A stretch of DNA of 13,304 nucleotides from Acidobacteriota bacterium. GTDB lineage: Bacteria; Acidobacteriota; Polarisedimenticolia; J045. The stretch is from positions 1 to 13,304 of the forward strand of contig JALTMS010000449.1 of assembly GCA_027001345.1 (NCBI GenBank). The letters run 5' to 3'. Position numbers and translations under genes: made by a program. Numbering within the stretch: the stretch's first letter is position 1; every line of letters begins with the position of its first letter. Below the pieces are notes generated by a model, which was not told where the DNA came from, searched no databases, and saw only the letters and a program-made list of their open reading frames with translations. This document shows positions 1 through 7,523 of this stretch, in pieces.

Positions 1-1
1 G

Positions 2-76
2 TTTCGGAAGATCCGCCGTTACCACCTCGAGGCGGTGGGCCGCCGTCCCACGGGCGAGAAAAAGGTCTCATCGTGA
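2..76 (+). CDS. 3' end of an unidentified plus-strand gene (partial)
   Basis: The frame starting at base 2 is open from the window edge and ends at a TGA at 74-76. It encodes about 24 residues, beginning FRKIRRYHLEAVGRR and ending in a lysine-rich tail. The other two plus frames run on past the terminator that follows. Only this frame stops exactly where a strong hairpin terminator begins its second arm, which is the main reason to call it the coding frame. The basic, arginine-rich tail is not enough to name a family, and I do not recognise it. The rest of the gene lies to the left of the window. Confidence 0.35.
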   Translation, partial: FRKIRRYHLEAVGRRPTGEKKVSS

Positions 77-85
77 GACCTTTTT
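59..85 (+). terminator. Perfect 12-bp hairpin terminator, probably bidirectional
   Basis: Arms AAAAAGGTCTCA (59-70) and TGAGACCTTTTT (74-85) are exact inverted repeats around a 3-nt loop TCG. The 3' arm ends in five T, and on the opposite strand the other arm also ends in five T, so the element has rho-independent form in both directions. It overlaps the TGA stop of the partial plus-strand gene and would also stop minus-strand transcripts coming from the ChaN-like gene about 350 nt away. Confidence 0.85.
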
Positions 86-439
86 GGGCCCCCGCCGGCG
101 TTGCAGCCAGAGGGCCCGGCGAGTGGATCCGGCGGTTGCACAACGACTTGGCCGATTGATCGGCCTTGTTCGAAGAAGTGGCACGCTCTTCGCTTCTATC
201 CGGGCAGGCTTGTGAGACGAGGATTTCAGTGAGGGCCGAGTGGAGACGGGCTCTCGCGCAAGCTTCATACCCCAGGACCTCGACCTGGTCTTGGCACACC
301 AGGCAGCGAGCTTCCTTTTGACTCCCTCCGACCGCTCCCCGGAGGCTCGCTGGTCCCGCCTGATGGCAAGGGGCCGCGCACAGGGCTTCCCCGAATCCCG
401 ACCCAACCCTGTCGCGGCCCCGCCACTTTTCTTCCCGAT
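86..439. other. 354-nt gap without a convincing gene
   Basis: This stretch lies between the terminator at 59-85 and the stop of the ChaN-like gene. Open frames exist on both strands, but they are the arginine- and proline-rich kind expected by chance in GC-rich DNA. None has a ribosome binding site next to a start codon. One minus-strand frame (about 320 down to 100) contains a short stretch, CLVCQDQVEVLGYEAC, that faintly resembles a cysteine ribbon, but it has no usable start. The stretch may simply be the 3' untranslated end of the minus-strand operon. No tRNA-like T-arm was found. Confidence 0.5.
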
Positions 440-1780
440 TCAGATCCCCGACTCGACCGATGCCAGGATCCTCTCGCGCCGACGGATCGCCCCGCGCGAG
501 GAGGCCGGACGCAGCAGCCAGCGGCGGACGGTGGCCGGATCCAGGGCCCCCCTTCCACCGGATTCCACCGGCCGGGCCACCTCGCGGGCCAACATCCCAT
601 CGAGCCGCTGAGCGTCGGGCGACGGCGCGGGCAGCGGGCGGCCGGCGCCCATGGCCCGGCCCCGCAGGGCGCAGACCAGAAACGAGCCCGCTGCCCGACC
701 GAGACCCACCAGTCCCCGCCCGGAGGCGAGCAGCAGGTTGTCCTCGGCGCTGTACACCGCACCGCGACGCCGGCAGGCCGCCCGCAGCGCGGCAAGCTCT
801 TCGGCCGCTCGCCCCCCTTCCTGCAGACGGCGGCGAAGGCGGGAGGGCTCCCGGATGGAGAAGACCTCCGGATAGAGATCCGCCAGGTAGAGCGCCGGCC
901 CGACGACCAGCCGCCTCGGATCGAGATCCAGGGCGCGGGCCAGGGCGGTGATCACCCCGTGGACCATCAACGGCAGGTCCACCTCTCCCCTCACGACGCT
1001 CTGCCGGGCCCAGCGTCGGTAAATCTGGGAGAGGGCCGCCAGCCTCCGGCCCGGCTCCCGCGGGCGCGTGGCCCAGGTCGAGCCCCTCGCTCGCAGCCAG
1101 CGTGCCACCGGTGGGGACTCGAACTCGAGGTCCGTCAGTACCCGGCCCACCCGGCAGGAGGACCCCCGGCGCTGGAGCTGGGCAGGCAGGTGTCCGCCAG
1201 CCAGGTGGGCCTCGCCGAACACTGCGGCGACGTGGACGTCGCCTCCGGGCTCCGCAACAAGTCGGAGCAGGCGCTCGGCGGCCACCCTGTCCCGCAGGGG
1301 CAGGTCCGTCGCCCCTCCCCGAGGTGAGATATCGATCGCCGCCACCCGCGTGTCGGTCCGCCGGGCGACCGCGAGCAACTCCTGGACCGGACGCCAGGGA
1401 TAGCCCCATTCCTCCCGGTAGCGAATCCGCCGGTGAAACTCCCGCTCGCCGATACGGCCTTCCAGCAGCGCGTCGAGGGCGGCCTGGTCCCGCCGGTAGA
1501 CCATCTCCAGAGCCAGCACCCGGGGGCCGCGACCGGTCGCGGCCCACTGCTCGAGCACCTCGCCCGCGGTCTCGAGAGCACCGGGCAGCGGATGGTACTC
1601 GCCGATCAACACCAGTGGGCAGGCCAGCAGGGAGGGAGGGACGCCCGGGCCGGCGCAGGCGGACCAGCGCAGGTTGTCGGCCTCGTTTTCGAAACGACGA
1701 ACGTAGCGGGAATCGGCGGCGGGATCGTAGACGCCGAGACGGCGGCGCAGGTGCTCGGCCGAAGCCGAGCTGCGCTTCAG
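440..1780 (-). CDS. ChaN/Tiki-superfamily (DUF399-like) protein, probable CTG start
   Basis: A 446-residue protein if it starts at CTG 1780; the first ordinary start is GTG at 1612 (390 residues). Family signatures seen: LIGEYHPLP (GE..H motif, residues about 59-67), LALEMV with a conserved Glu near 92, a WGYPW segment near 126, and a second GE.H motif, VFGEAH, near 187-192. ChaN-like proteins are linked to haem or iron handling, and the wider Tiki/TraB superfamily includes metal-dependent proteases; the exact role here is unknown. Codons 1780-1612 are in frame, GC-rich at third positions and encode a plausible N-terminal helix (RRFENEADNLRW). GTG 1612 has no ribosome binding site. CTG 1780 overlaps the tatA stop as CTGA, with GGAGG 9 nt upstream inside tatA. 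No ATG, GTG or TTG lies between 1612 and the in-frame stop at 1871-1873. No signal peptide was recognised. Product confidence is good; the start is inferred. Confidence 0.8.
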   Translation of the reverse strand: MKRSSASAEHLRRRLGVYDPAADSRYVRRFENEADNLRWSACAGPGVPPSLLACPLVLIGEYHPLPGALETAGEVLEQWAATGRGPRVLALEMVYRRDQAALDALLEGRIGEREFHRRIRYREEWGYPWRPVQELLAVARRTDTRVAAIDISPRGGATDLPLRDRVAAERLLRLVAEPGGDVHVAAVFGEAHLAGGHLPAQLQRRGSSCRVGRVLTDLEFESPPVARWLRARGSTWATRPREPGRRLAALSQIYRRWARQSVVRGEVDLPLMVHGVITALARALDLDPRRLVVGPALYLADLYPEVFSIREPSRLRRRLQEGGRAAEELAALRAACRRRGAVYSAEDNLLLASGRGLVGLGRAAGSFLVCALRGRAMGAGRPLPAPSPDAQRLDGMLAREVARPVESGGRGALDPATVRRWLLRPASSRGAIRRRERILASVESGI

Positions 1781-1989
1781 GATGAGGACCCTCCCTTGGG
1801 ACCGTTCTTGTCTTCTTCCTGCATTTCCTTCATCGCGCCGCGGAAGTTCTTGATACCTTCTCCCAGCCCCTTACCCAGTTCCGGAAGCTTCCGCACGCCG
1901 AAGAGCAGGACCAGGATCACCGCGATGATGAGCAGTTCGGGAGCCCCGAGGGGTCCGATCAGCGCCAGAAGAGCGGCGGAGAAAGCCAT
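1777..1989 (-). CDS. tatA: Sec-independent translocase subunit TatA/TatE
   Basis: 70 residues, the normal size for a short TatA. The pore-forming subunit of the twin-arginine pathway moves folded proteins across the cytoplasmic membrane with TatC. The sequence has a short periplasmic N-terminus, one membrane helix (about residues 17-30, PELLIIAVILVLLFG), the conserved FG at the hinge, then an amphipathic helix (KLPELGKGLGEGIKNFRGAM) and a charged, polar tail. The start is supported by GGAGG 7 nt before ATG. It lies 61 nt after selB, with its own promoter candidate in that gap, and its TGA stop overlaps the likely CTG start of the ChaN-like gene. No tatB or tatC is present here, so the rest of the translocase must be elsewhere. 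A TatB identity is less likely because the tail after the amphipathic helix is short. Confidence 0.95.
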   Translation of the reverse strand: MAFSAALLALIGPLGAPELLIIAVILVLLFGVRKLPELGKGLGEGIKNFRGAMKEMQEEDKNGPKGGSSS

Positions 1990-2006
1990 GGTGTTTCCTC
2001 CGAATT

Positions 2007-2029
2007 GCTGCCGTGATTGGCAAGGCAGC
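2007..2029 (-). promoter_or_regulatory. Small hairpin in the tatA leader
   Basis: GCTGCC (2007-2012) and GGCAGC (2024-2029) are exact inverted repeats around an 11-nt loop that itself contains a shorter TGCC/GGCA pairing. It lies between the putative tatA promoter and the tatA ribosome binding site. No T-run follows, so it is not a typical terminator. It may be a 5' stabiliser or have no function. Confidence 0.3.
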
Positions 2030-2039
2030 GTGGAGCCCC

Positions 2040-2067
2040 ATTATTCACGATTAACACTCGCTGTCCA
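2040..2067 (-). promoter_or_regulatory. Candidate sigma-70 promoter for tatA
   Basis: On the minus strand TGGACA (2067-2062, 5 of 6 to TTGACA) is followed after 16 nt by AATAAT (2045-2040, 5 of 6 to TATAAT). The -35 box lies in the last codons of selB. Transcription would begin about 45 nt before the tatA start. In GC-rich DNA this AT-rich match stands out, but it is a motif match only. Confidence 0.4.
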
Positions 2068-3946
2068 CGCGCAACACCCGCACCGAGCCCGCCCGGCGGG
2101 TCACGCCCCGATCGTCGAGGGCTTCGAGGATCGGAATCGCGTACTTCCGGGTCAGCGAAAAGAGGTTCTTGAACGCTGCCACATCGAGGGTCTTGCGACC
2201 GGCGGCCGCCTCCTCGCGCAACACGGCGATCATCGCCTCCCAGGGGCGCCGGGCGATCCAGGCACCGTTACCCAGGCGCACGGCCCGGCCCGTCCGCTCC
2301 GCCCAGCCCAGCAGGGGCCGCAGGCGCGCATCCCCCTCTCCGAGCCAGGATGCCTCATCGAGAGCCTCGAGCCCCGCGGCCTCGAGCACCTCGAGGGCGC
2401 GGTCGAGGGCCTCGACTTCGGAGGGGGCGGGCTGATCGTCGTGACCCGGCAAACGCACCGCCTCGCGGCTGGCGACGATCTTGCCGGCCCGCATCGCCCG
2501 GTCGAGCAGATCTCGCCAGGCTGCGGGACTCAGCGTCGGTGCGCAGGCGGCCCGAAGCTCTTCCGGAGCGGGGCCTGGATCGAGGGGATGGCCAGCGTGG
2601 TACGCGGCCAGGCGCTCGACCAGCGCCTCGACCAGCGCCGCCTGTCCATCGGCGGCGAGCAGGTGTTCACCGGCCAGCAGCACCAGCCCCTCGGGCCGGG
2701 CAGTGGCCAGCGCGTCCGGATCGACACCCTCGCGCACCAGCGATGCCAGACGGCGGCCCCGGATGCCGGCGGCTTCGACCTGCAGCACCACCCGGCGCTC
2801 CGGCTCGGCCCGGGCCAGGGCCCGCACCCGCTCGGCCCACTGCCCCTGGCGACGCCGACGGCGCGGCGGATCGAGTTCCGCGATGCGACCGCCACCGAGG
2901 GTGACCAGGGGGCTGTAACGCCGAAGGATGAAGCGATCGCCGGGCAGTGCGGCGAGGGGTTGCTCGATCCGCAACTGCACGGCACCTTGTTCACCGGCGG
3001 CCAGTGCCCGGCCCCCCGCCATCCGCACCCGACACAGCAGCTCCGCGGTGCCATGGTGCAACCGCAGACGTTGGCCGTCTTCGATCCCCACCGGCGCCTG
3101 TTGGATCACCGAAATCCAGGCATCGACGACCCGGGTGACAACGTCGCGGCCCTCGGGCACCAGCACCATGCCGCGGCGCAGATGCTCGCGGTCGATGCCT
3201 TGCAGATTGACGGCGACTCGCTGGTGGGCCTGCACGGCGGAGACGTTGCGGGAGTGGACTTGCAGGCCGCGAATCCGGCAGCGCTGCCCGCCGGGAATCG
3301 CCACCAGAGTGCGGCCCGCCTCGAGCCCGCCTCCTTGCAGGGTTCCGGTGACCACCGTGCCGAAGCCGCGGGCGGCGAAGACGCGATCGATCGGCAGCCG
3401 CGGCCAGGGTCCCTCTTCTCGCCGGCCCAGATCCGCCGCCTGCTCGGCAAGAGCCCGCCGCAGGTCCTCGACTCCCTCGCCCGTCACGCCGCTGACCCGC
3501 AGCACAGGAGCCTGTTCGAGGAAGGTGCCGGCCAGGGCTTCGCGTACTTCCTCGGCCACGAGTTCGACATACTCCGCATCGGCCAGATCGATGCGCGTCA
3601 GGGCGACGACACCGCCGCGCAAACCCAGAAGCTGGCAGATCGCCAGGTGCTCGAGGGTCTGGGGCATCACCGATTCGTCCGCGGCGACCACCAGCAGCAC
3701 CATGTCGAGACCCGTGGCGCCGGCCAGCATGTTGTGCACGAAACGCTCGTGGCCCGGCACGTCGACGAAGGAGAACCCACGTCCCGCGATCTCGGTGAAG
3801 GCGAAACCGAGATCAATCGTGATCCCGCGGCGTTTTTCTTCCTCCCACCGATCGGGATCGGTGCCGGTCAGCGCCTTGACCAGAGTCGACTTGCCGTGGT
3901 CGATGTGACCGGCAGTGCCGACGACGACGTGACGCGCATCGTTCAT
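2051..3946 (-). CDS. selB: Selenocysteine-specific elongation factor SelB
   Basis: 631 residues, close to the usual size of SelB. It delivers Sec-tRNA to the ribosome at UGA codons marked by a SECIS hairpin. The GTPase motifs are in order: GHIDHGKST (13-21), RGITID (40-45), DVPGH (62-66) and TRID (117-120, in place of NKxD). The DxGHIDHGKS form and the RRGITIDLGFAF block are characteristic of SelB rather than EF-Tu. EF-Tu-like beta-barrel domains follow, then a long C-terminal winged-helix region ending in FSLTRKYAIPILEALDDRGV near 600, the SECIS-binding end. The ATG at 3946 lies 16 nt after the kinase stop with only a weak ribosome binding site, suggesting coupling to the kinase gene. selA, selD and the Sec tRNA are not in the window, nor is any evident selenoprotein. 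Confidence 0.96.
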   Translation of the reverse strand: MNDARHVVVGTAGHIDHGKSTLVKALTGTDPDRWEEEKRRGITIDLGFAFTEIAGRGFSFVDVPGHERFVHNMLAGATGLDMVLLVVAADESVMPQTLEHLAICQLLGLRGGVVALTRIDLADAEYVELVAEEVREALAGTFLEQAPVLRVSGVTGEGVEDLRRALAEQAADLGRREEGPWPRLPIDRVFAARGFGTVVTGTLQGGGLEAGRTLVAIPGGQRCRIRGLQVHSRNVSAVQAHQRVAVNLQGIDREHLRRGMVLVPEGRDVVTRVVDAWISVIQQAPVGIEDGQRLRLHHGTAELLCRVRMAGGRALAAGEQGAVQLRIEQPLAALPGDRFILRRYSPLVTLGGGRIAELDPPRRRRRQGQWAERVRALARAEPERRVVLQVEAAGIRGRRLASLVREGVDPDALATARPEGLVLLAGEHLLAADGQAALVEALVERLAAYHAGHPLDPGPAPEELRAACAPTLSPAAWRDLLDRAMRAGKIVASREAVRLPGHDDQPAPSEVEALDRALEVLEAAGLEALDEASWLGEGDARLRPLLGWAERTGRAVRLGNGAWIARRPWEAMIAVLREEAAAGRKTLDVAAFKNLFSLTRKYAIPILEALDDRGVTRRAGSVRVLRVDSEC

Positions 3947-3962
3947 CGAAACTCGCAGCGGC

Positions 3963-6317
3963 TCACCTGCCCGCCACCGCGCAGGCGGTTTCGAGCACGA
4001 TGCGGAAGTCGAAGGGCTTGGACAGACAGGGCCGGTCGAGTTGTCGGACCAGTGAGTGTTCGTCGAGGGCAGCGGGATCGCCGGTGGCGAAGACCATCCG
4101 CGCGATCAGTTCGGGTCGCCGACGGCAAACGGCCTCGAGGATCCTTGAACCGTCGATGCGCGGCATCCTCAGATCGCAGATCACCAGGTCGAGAGGATCG
4201 CTCAGCACGCGCCGCAGACCGTCGGCACCCTGGTGAACCTGCTCCACCGTTGCCCCCGCCTGACGCAGGAACTCGGTCAGGCAGTCGGCCACCGCCGGCT
4301 CGTCGTCGATCACCAGCACCCGCACGCCACTCAGCCGCCCCTCGGCGGCGATGCCCTCCACAGCCGCCGGCTCGGCAGCCGCGGGCGGTGCCTCCGCCGC
4401 CGAAGGGAGCAGAATCCGGAAGCAGGCTCCGCCTTCCTCGCTCCGGCCGACCTCGATGCTGCCGCCGAAGTCCTCGACCGTGGCCGCCACCTGGCTGAGT
4501 CCCAGGCCGGTGCCCTTGCCCTCTTCCTTGGTCGTGAAGAAGGGCTCGAAGACCCGCTCCCACAGGGCTTCGGGAATGCCCGGGCCGCTGTCGGCCACCA
4601 GCAGCAAAACCCGCTCTCCACAGGGGGAGATCTCCACCCGCACTTTCCGATCTCCGTCGTATTCTTCGAGAGCGTGCAGCGCGTTGGTCAGCAGGTTGAT
4701 CAGGAGTTGCAGCAAGCGGTCGGCGCCGACCCGCACCGCCGGAGTGTCCGAGCTGACGCGTAGCGACGAGGCGATACCGGCGCCCCGATAGGGATAGGCC
4801 ACCAGGGACAGGGCCTTCTCGGCGATCGCACCGAGGCAGACCAGCTCGCCCTCGCTCTCGTGGGAGCGAGCCAACGAGAGCATGTTGGCTACGATCCGCT
4901 GACAGCGGCGACCTTCCTCGACAATGGTGCCGATCCACTGCTCCCGCACCTCGGGTGCGTCGGCCGAGCCCAGCATTTCCGCATAGCCCAGAATCGTCGA
5001 CAGGGGATTGTTGATCTCGTGCACCACGCCGGCGATCAACTCACCCATCGCGGAGAGCTTTTCCGCCTGGGCCAGTTGCTGGCGCTGGCGACGCTGCTCG
5101 GTGACCTCGTCGAGCACGAGCACGACTTCTTCCGCTTCTTCCGCCTCGACGCCCGCCACCGCCGGAACCAGACGCAACTCCAGCACCCGGCGACCCTCTG
5201 GAAAAAAGACCTCCGCTCCGGTGGAACGTCCGGCGAGGGCCGCGGCGATCTGGGGCAGGAGTTCGACCGATCCGAGGCGTTCGAGCACGCCACCGGCCTC
5301 CGGCCAGGCGCCGAAGCTCTCGAGTAGCCGGCGCGCGGCGGGGTTGACCAGGCGCAGCCGGCCTTCCCGTGTCAGCAGGGCCACCCCCAGAGGCAGGCCC
5401 TCCATCGTCCGCAGCAGGCGGTCCTCCTCCAGCCGTCGCTGGGCGGCCAGACGCCCCGCCGCGAGCACCAACGAGGCCTGCACAGCTCCCGCGATGCGCC
5501 GGGCCGGCGGCGGCACCGACCCCTGCCAGCCCAGCGCCACTCCCACGGCATCCTCGGCGCAGGGCAGAGTCAGCCAGGCGAGCGAGGGATCTGCGGCCAG
5601 GCTCCCCGCCGCACGGGCGCGGGCCCGGCGGGCCAGTTCGCCCTCGGGCCAGCAGACCACCGCCGGCTCGAGTCCTTCGGCTTCGAGGCGAATGGCACCA
5701 CAAGCGGGAGCCAGCAGCTCCACCAGGCAGCGTCGGGCGCTGTCCATCAGCTCACGGGCTCCCAGGGCCCGGGCCAGGGAGCGATTCAACTCGAACAGGG
5801 CCGACAGTTCTCTGGCACTGCCCGTCTCTTCCTGCTCGCGATGCCGACCTCGGTGATGCTCGAGCGAGGCGGCGAGCCACGCGGCCTCCTGCTCGCAGGC
5901 CAGTGCCTCCGACTCGCTGAAAGCCCGACCGGCACGGGCCACGACCAACGCGCCGGCATTCTCGCCGAGGGGCACGACCATCGCCTGGCTCAGCGACAGG
6001 GAGTGGAGCAGATCCGCCAGCGGGCTGCTCCTCCCACTTCCCAGGGGCAGTTCTTCGGTACGCGCCGGTAGGACATCGAGTCCCACCGGAGGCAGGGCCA
6101 GGGGAACCCACTTCACGTCCTCGCGGCGCAGCGCCCGTCGCGGGGCGAGATTCCGGGGATCGAGCAGAACGAGCAAGTCGGCAGGGGGCCCGACAGCCAG
6201 CGCCCAGCGAGCCAGGCAGTCCTCGACATCCGCGGCACCGATCAGCGCGGTGGCCAGAGCCGCCCAGCGAGGCGCACGTGGCGGACCCTGTGGACCTGGG
6301 TCGTGCTCGATTCGCAA
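3963..6317 (-). CDS. Hybrid sensor histidine kinase with C-terminal receiver
   Basis: 784 residues from TTG 6317. Order of parts: two GAF-like sensory regions (about 15-160 and 175-295; weak, by pattern), a PAS domain (about 300-405, GLPLGVALLTREGRLRLVN), a HisKA dimerisation helix with phospho-accepting His433 (VVHEINNPLSTILGYAEML), an HATPase with N-box Asn545 (LINLLTNALHAL), G1 DSGPGIP, FEPFFTTKEEGKGTGLGL and GG near 618, then a receiver (664-784) with DDE at 671-673, Asp715, Thr745 and Lys767. The HisKA form resembles NtrB-like kinases. No membrane segment was seen, so it is probably a cytoplasmic sensor. The open frame runs upstream to 6671, but that part overlaps the sigma factor gene and is arginine/proline-rich. 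TTG 6317 has GGGAG 6 nt upstream, which decides the start. It lies 68 nt after the sigma factor gene and 16 nt before selB. Signal and output are unknown; no DNA-binding domain is attached. Confidence 0.93.
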   Translation of the reverse strand: MRIEHDPGPQGPPRAPRWAALATALIGAADVEDCLARWALAVGPPADLLVLLDPRNLAPRRALRREDVKWVPLALPPVGLDVLPARTEELPLGSGRSSPLADLLHSLSLSQAMVVPLGENAGALVVARAGRAFSESEALACEQEAAWLAASLEHHRGRHREQEETGSARELSALFELNRSLARALGARELMDSARRCLVELLAPACGAIRLEAEGLEPAVVCWPEGELARRARARAAGSLAADPSLAWLTLPCAEDAVGVALGWQGSVPPPARRIAGAVQASLVLAAGRLAAQRRLEEDRLLRTMEGLPLGVALLTREGRLRLVNPAARRLLESFGAWPEAGGVLERLGSVELLPQIAAALAGRSTGAEVFFPEGRRVLELRLVPAVAGVEAEEAEEVVLVLDEVTEQRRQRQQLAQAEKLSAMGELIAGVVHEINNPLSTILGYAEMLGSADAPEVREQWIGTIVEEGRRCQRIVANMLSLARSHESEGELVCLGAIAEKALSLVAYPYRGAGIASSLRVSSDTPAVRVGADRLLQLLINLLTNALHALEEYDGDRKVRVEISPCGERVLLLVADSGPGIPEALWERVFEPFFTTKEEGKGTGLGLSQVAATVEDFGGSIEVGRSEEGGACFRILLPSAAEAPPAAAEPAAVEGIAAEGRLSGVRVLVIDDEPAVADCLTEFLRQAGATVEQVHQGADGLRRVLSDPLDLVICDLRMPRIDGSRILEAVCRRRPELIARMVFATGDPAALDEHSLVRQLDRPCLSKPFDFRIVLETACAVAGR

Positions 6318-6331
6318 AGCACTCTCCCTTC

Positions 6332-6349
6332 GGACCCCGGCCGGGGCCC
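6332..6349 (-). repeat. 18-nt GC palindrome just before the kinase ribosome binding site
   Basis: GGACCCCGG/CCGGGGCCC (6332-6349) is self-complementary except for one A/C pair. It lies directly 5' of the kinase GGGAG (6324-6328). In RNA it could form a very stable small hairpin. No T-run follows, so a terminator reading is weak; it could be an operator, a translational control element or chance in GC-rich DNA. Confidence 0.4.
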
Positions 6350-6358
6350 TTGCGGGAG

Positions 6359-6389
6359 ATTGTAGCCGCTCGGGGCGGCGATGCGTCAG
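6359..6389 (-). promoter_or_regulatory. Weak promoter candidate before the kinase gene
   Basis: On the minus strand TACAAT (6364-6359, 5 of 6 to TATAAT) has CTGACG (6389-6384, 4 of 6 to TTGACA) 19 nt upstream. The -35 overlaps the stop codon of the sigma factor gene. The long spacer lowers confidence. If real, it lets the kinase-selB part be transcribed apart from the sigma gene. Confidence 0.25.
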
Positions 6390-7273
6390 AGATTCGTGCG
6401 GGAACGGATGCCGCGCGAGGCGTAGCCGTTGTTGCGCGTCCCACGAAGATTGCGCGGGCGGGTGAACATCCGGCGCAGGCGCTGCTTGGCCTGAGTTTCG
6501 ATCTGGCGCACGCGCTCGCGGCTGACCCCCATCTTCTCGCCGATTTCCTTGAGGGTCAGGATCGGGCAGCCATCGAGACCGAAACGGTGCCGGATGACGA
6601 CCTTCTCCTGCTCGTTGAGATGGGCCAGCGCGCGCGTGACCAGGCCGGTGCCTTCCCGGCGCAAAACCCACTCTTCGGGACTGTCGGCATCACGATCGAC
6701 CAGGTAGTCGCTGACGGGGGTCTTCTTCTCCTTGCCGATGGTATCGTCGATCGACATCTCTCGGGTGTTGACCTGCAAGACCTGATCGACCTTCTTCACC
6801 GACACCGACAGGCGATCGCTGATCTCGTGGCGCTCGGGGCGGCGACCGAGTTCTTTCCGCAAGGTGTGCTCGGTCTCCCGCACCTCCTTGACCTTCTTCA
6901 TCTGGTAGGTCGGCACCCGCACCAGGTTCACCTGCTCGGCCAGGGCCTTGAGGATCGACTTGCGGATCCACCAGATCGCGTAGGTGATGAACTTGGTGCC
7001 CTTGGAGGGATCGTAGCGACGGGCCGCCTCGATCAGCCCCAGGTTGCCCTCGTTGAGCAGATCTTCGAGCGGCAGGCCCAGATTCCGGTATTCACTGGCC
7101 ACCTTGACGACGAAGGAGAGGTTCGAAGCGACGAGAGTCTCGAAGGCTTCGGTATCGCCGTTCTTGACCCTCTTGGCGAGGCTCTGCTCCTGCTCTTTGG
7201 TCAGAAGGGGGTACGCGCGAATCTCTGTGAAGTATCGACTGAGAACGGTTTTCTCGCTGCTGTCGATTCCCAT
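6386..7273 (-). CDS. Sigma-70 family (RpoD/RpoS-like, group 2) RNA polymerase sigma factor
   Basis: 295 residues. Region 1.2 (SRYFTEIRAYPLLTKEQE, 12-29), region 2 with NLSFVVKVASEYRNLGLPLEDLLNEGNLGLIEAA split over 51-84, region 2.4 YAIWWIRKSILKALAEQ (98-114, the -10 reading helix), region 3 (about 120-195), and region 4.2 with the -35-reading helix-turn-helix (LTLKEIGEKMGVSRERVRQIE, 239-259). It lacks the acidic region 1.1 of a housekeeping sigma and ends in a short Arg/Asn-rich tail, so it is probably an alternative sigma such as a stationary-phase or stress type rather than the primary one. ATG 7273 has AGGAG about 4 nt upstream. It heads the tightly spaced minus-strand group and has a long upstream region with promoter-like sequence. 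Which promoters it serves cannot be told from here. Confidence 0.95.
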   Translation of the reverse strand: MGIDSSEKTVLSRYFTEIRAYPLLTKEQEQSLAKRVKNGDTEAFETLVASNLSFVVKVASEYRNLGLPLEDLLNEGNLGLIEAARRYDPSKGTKFITYAIWWIRKSILKALAEQVNLVRVPTYQMKKVKEVRETEHTLRKELGRRPERHEISDRLSVSVKKVDQVLQVNTREMSIDDTIGKEKKTPVSDYLVDRDADSPEEWVLRREGTGLVTRALAHLNEQEKVVIRHRFGLDGCPILTLKEIGEKMGVSRERVRQIETQAKQRLRRMFTRPRNLRGTRNNGYASRGIRSRTNL

Positions 7274-7523
7274 TTCGCTCCTGTGCCTCGCCGCAGACGC
7301 AAAGGAAGTGGAACCGACATCCCCGAGCCAGACACCGACTCGATTCTCGATCTGCCAGCTTTCCCTTCCCGCCTGTGCCGTCCTCGACGGCTTCTTCCCC
7401 GTTGCGGATGGAAGACTCCCCGTTTCCTCATCCGCTGGCGATACTGTTGTTTCGCGGTTGGACCTTGCCGATGCCTTTCAATCTTGCCCGGTCGCCAATA
7501 TCGCCTTCTGTCTCTGTTGCCCA

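Noticed and set aside
150..190. TTGTTCGAAG as a possible tRNA T-arm (checked because SelB suggests a selC tRNA could be near)
   Set aside because: The flanking bases do not form a T-stem and no acceptor or anticodon arm is present.
86..330. Minus-strand frame with CLVCQDQVEVLGYEAC, a possible small cysteine-ribbon protein
   Set aside because: No start codon with a ribosome binding site, no second cysteine pair, and the rest of the frame looks random.
1433..4498. Plus-strand open frame of about 1021 codons opposite selB, tatA and the ChaN-like gene
   Set aside because: It is antisense to well-recognised genes, has no domain pattern and no ribosome binding site; long antisense frames are common in GC-rich DNA.
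6318..6671. Upstream extension of the histidine kinase to an ATG at 6671
   Set aside because: It overlaps the sigma factor gene in another frame and is rich in Arg and Pro; TTG 6317 has a clear ribosome binding site.
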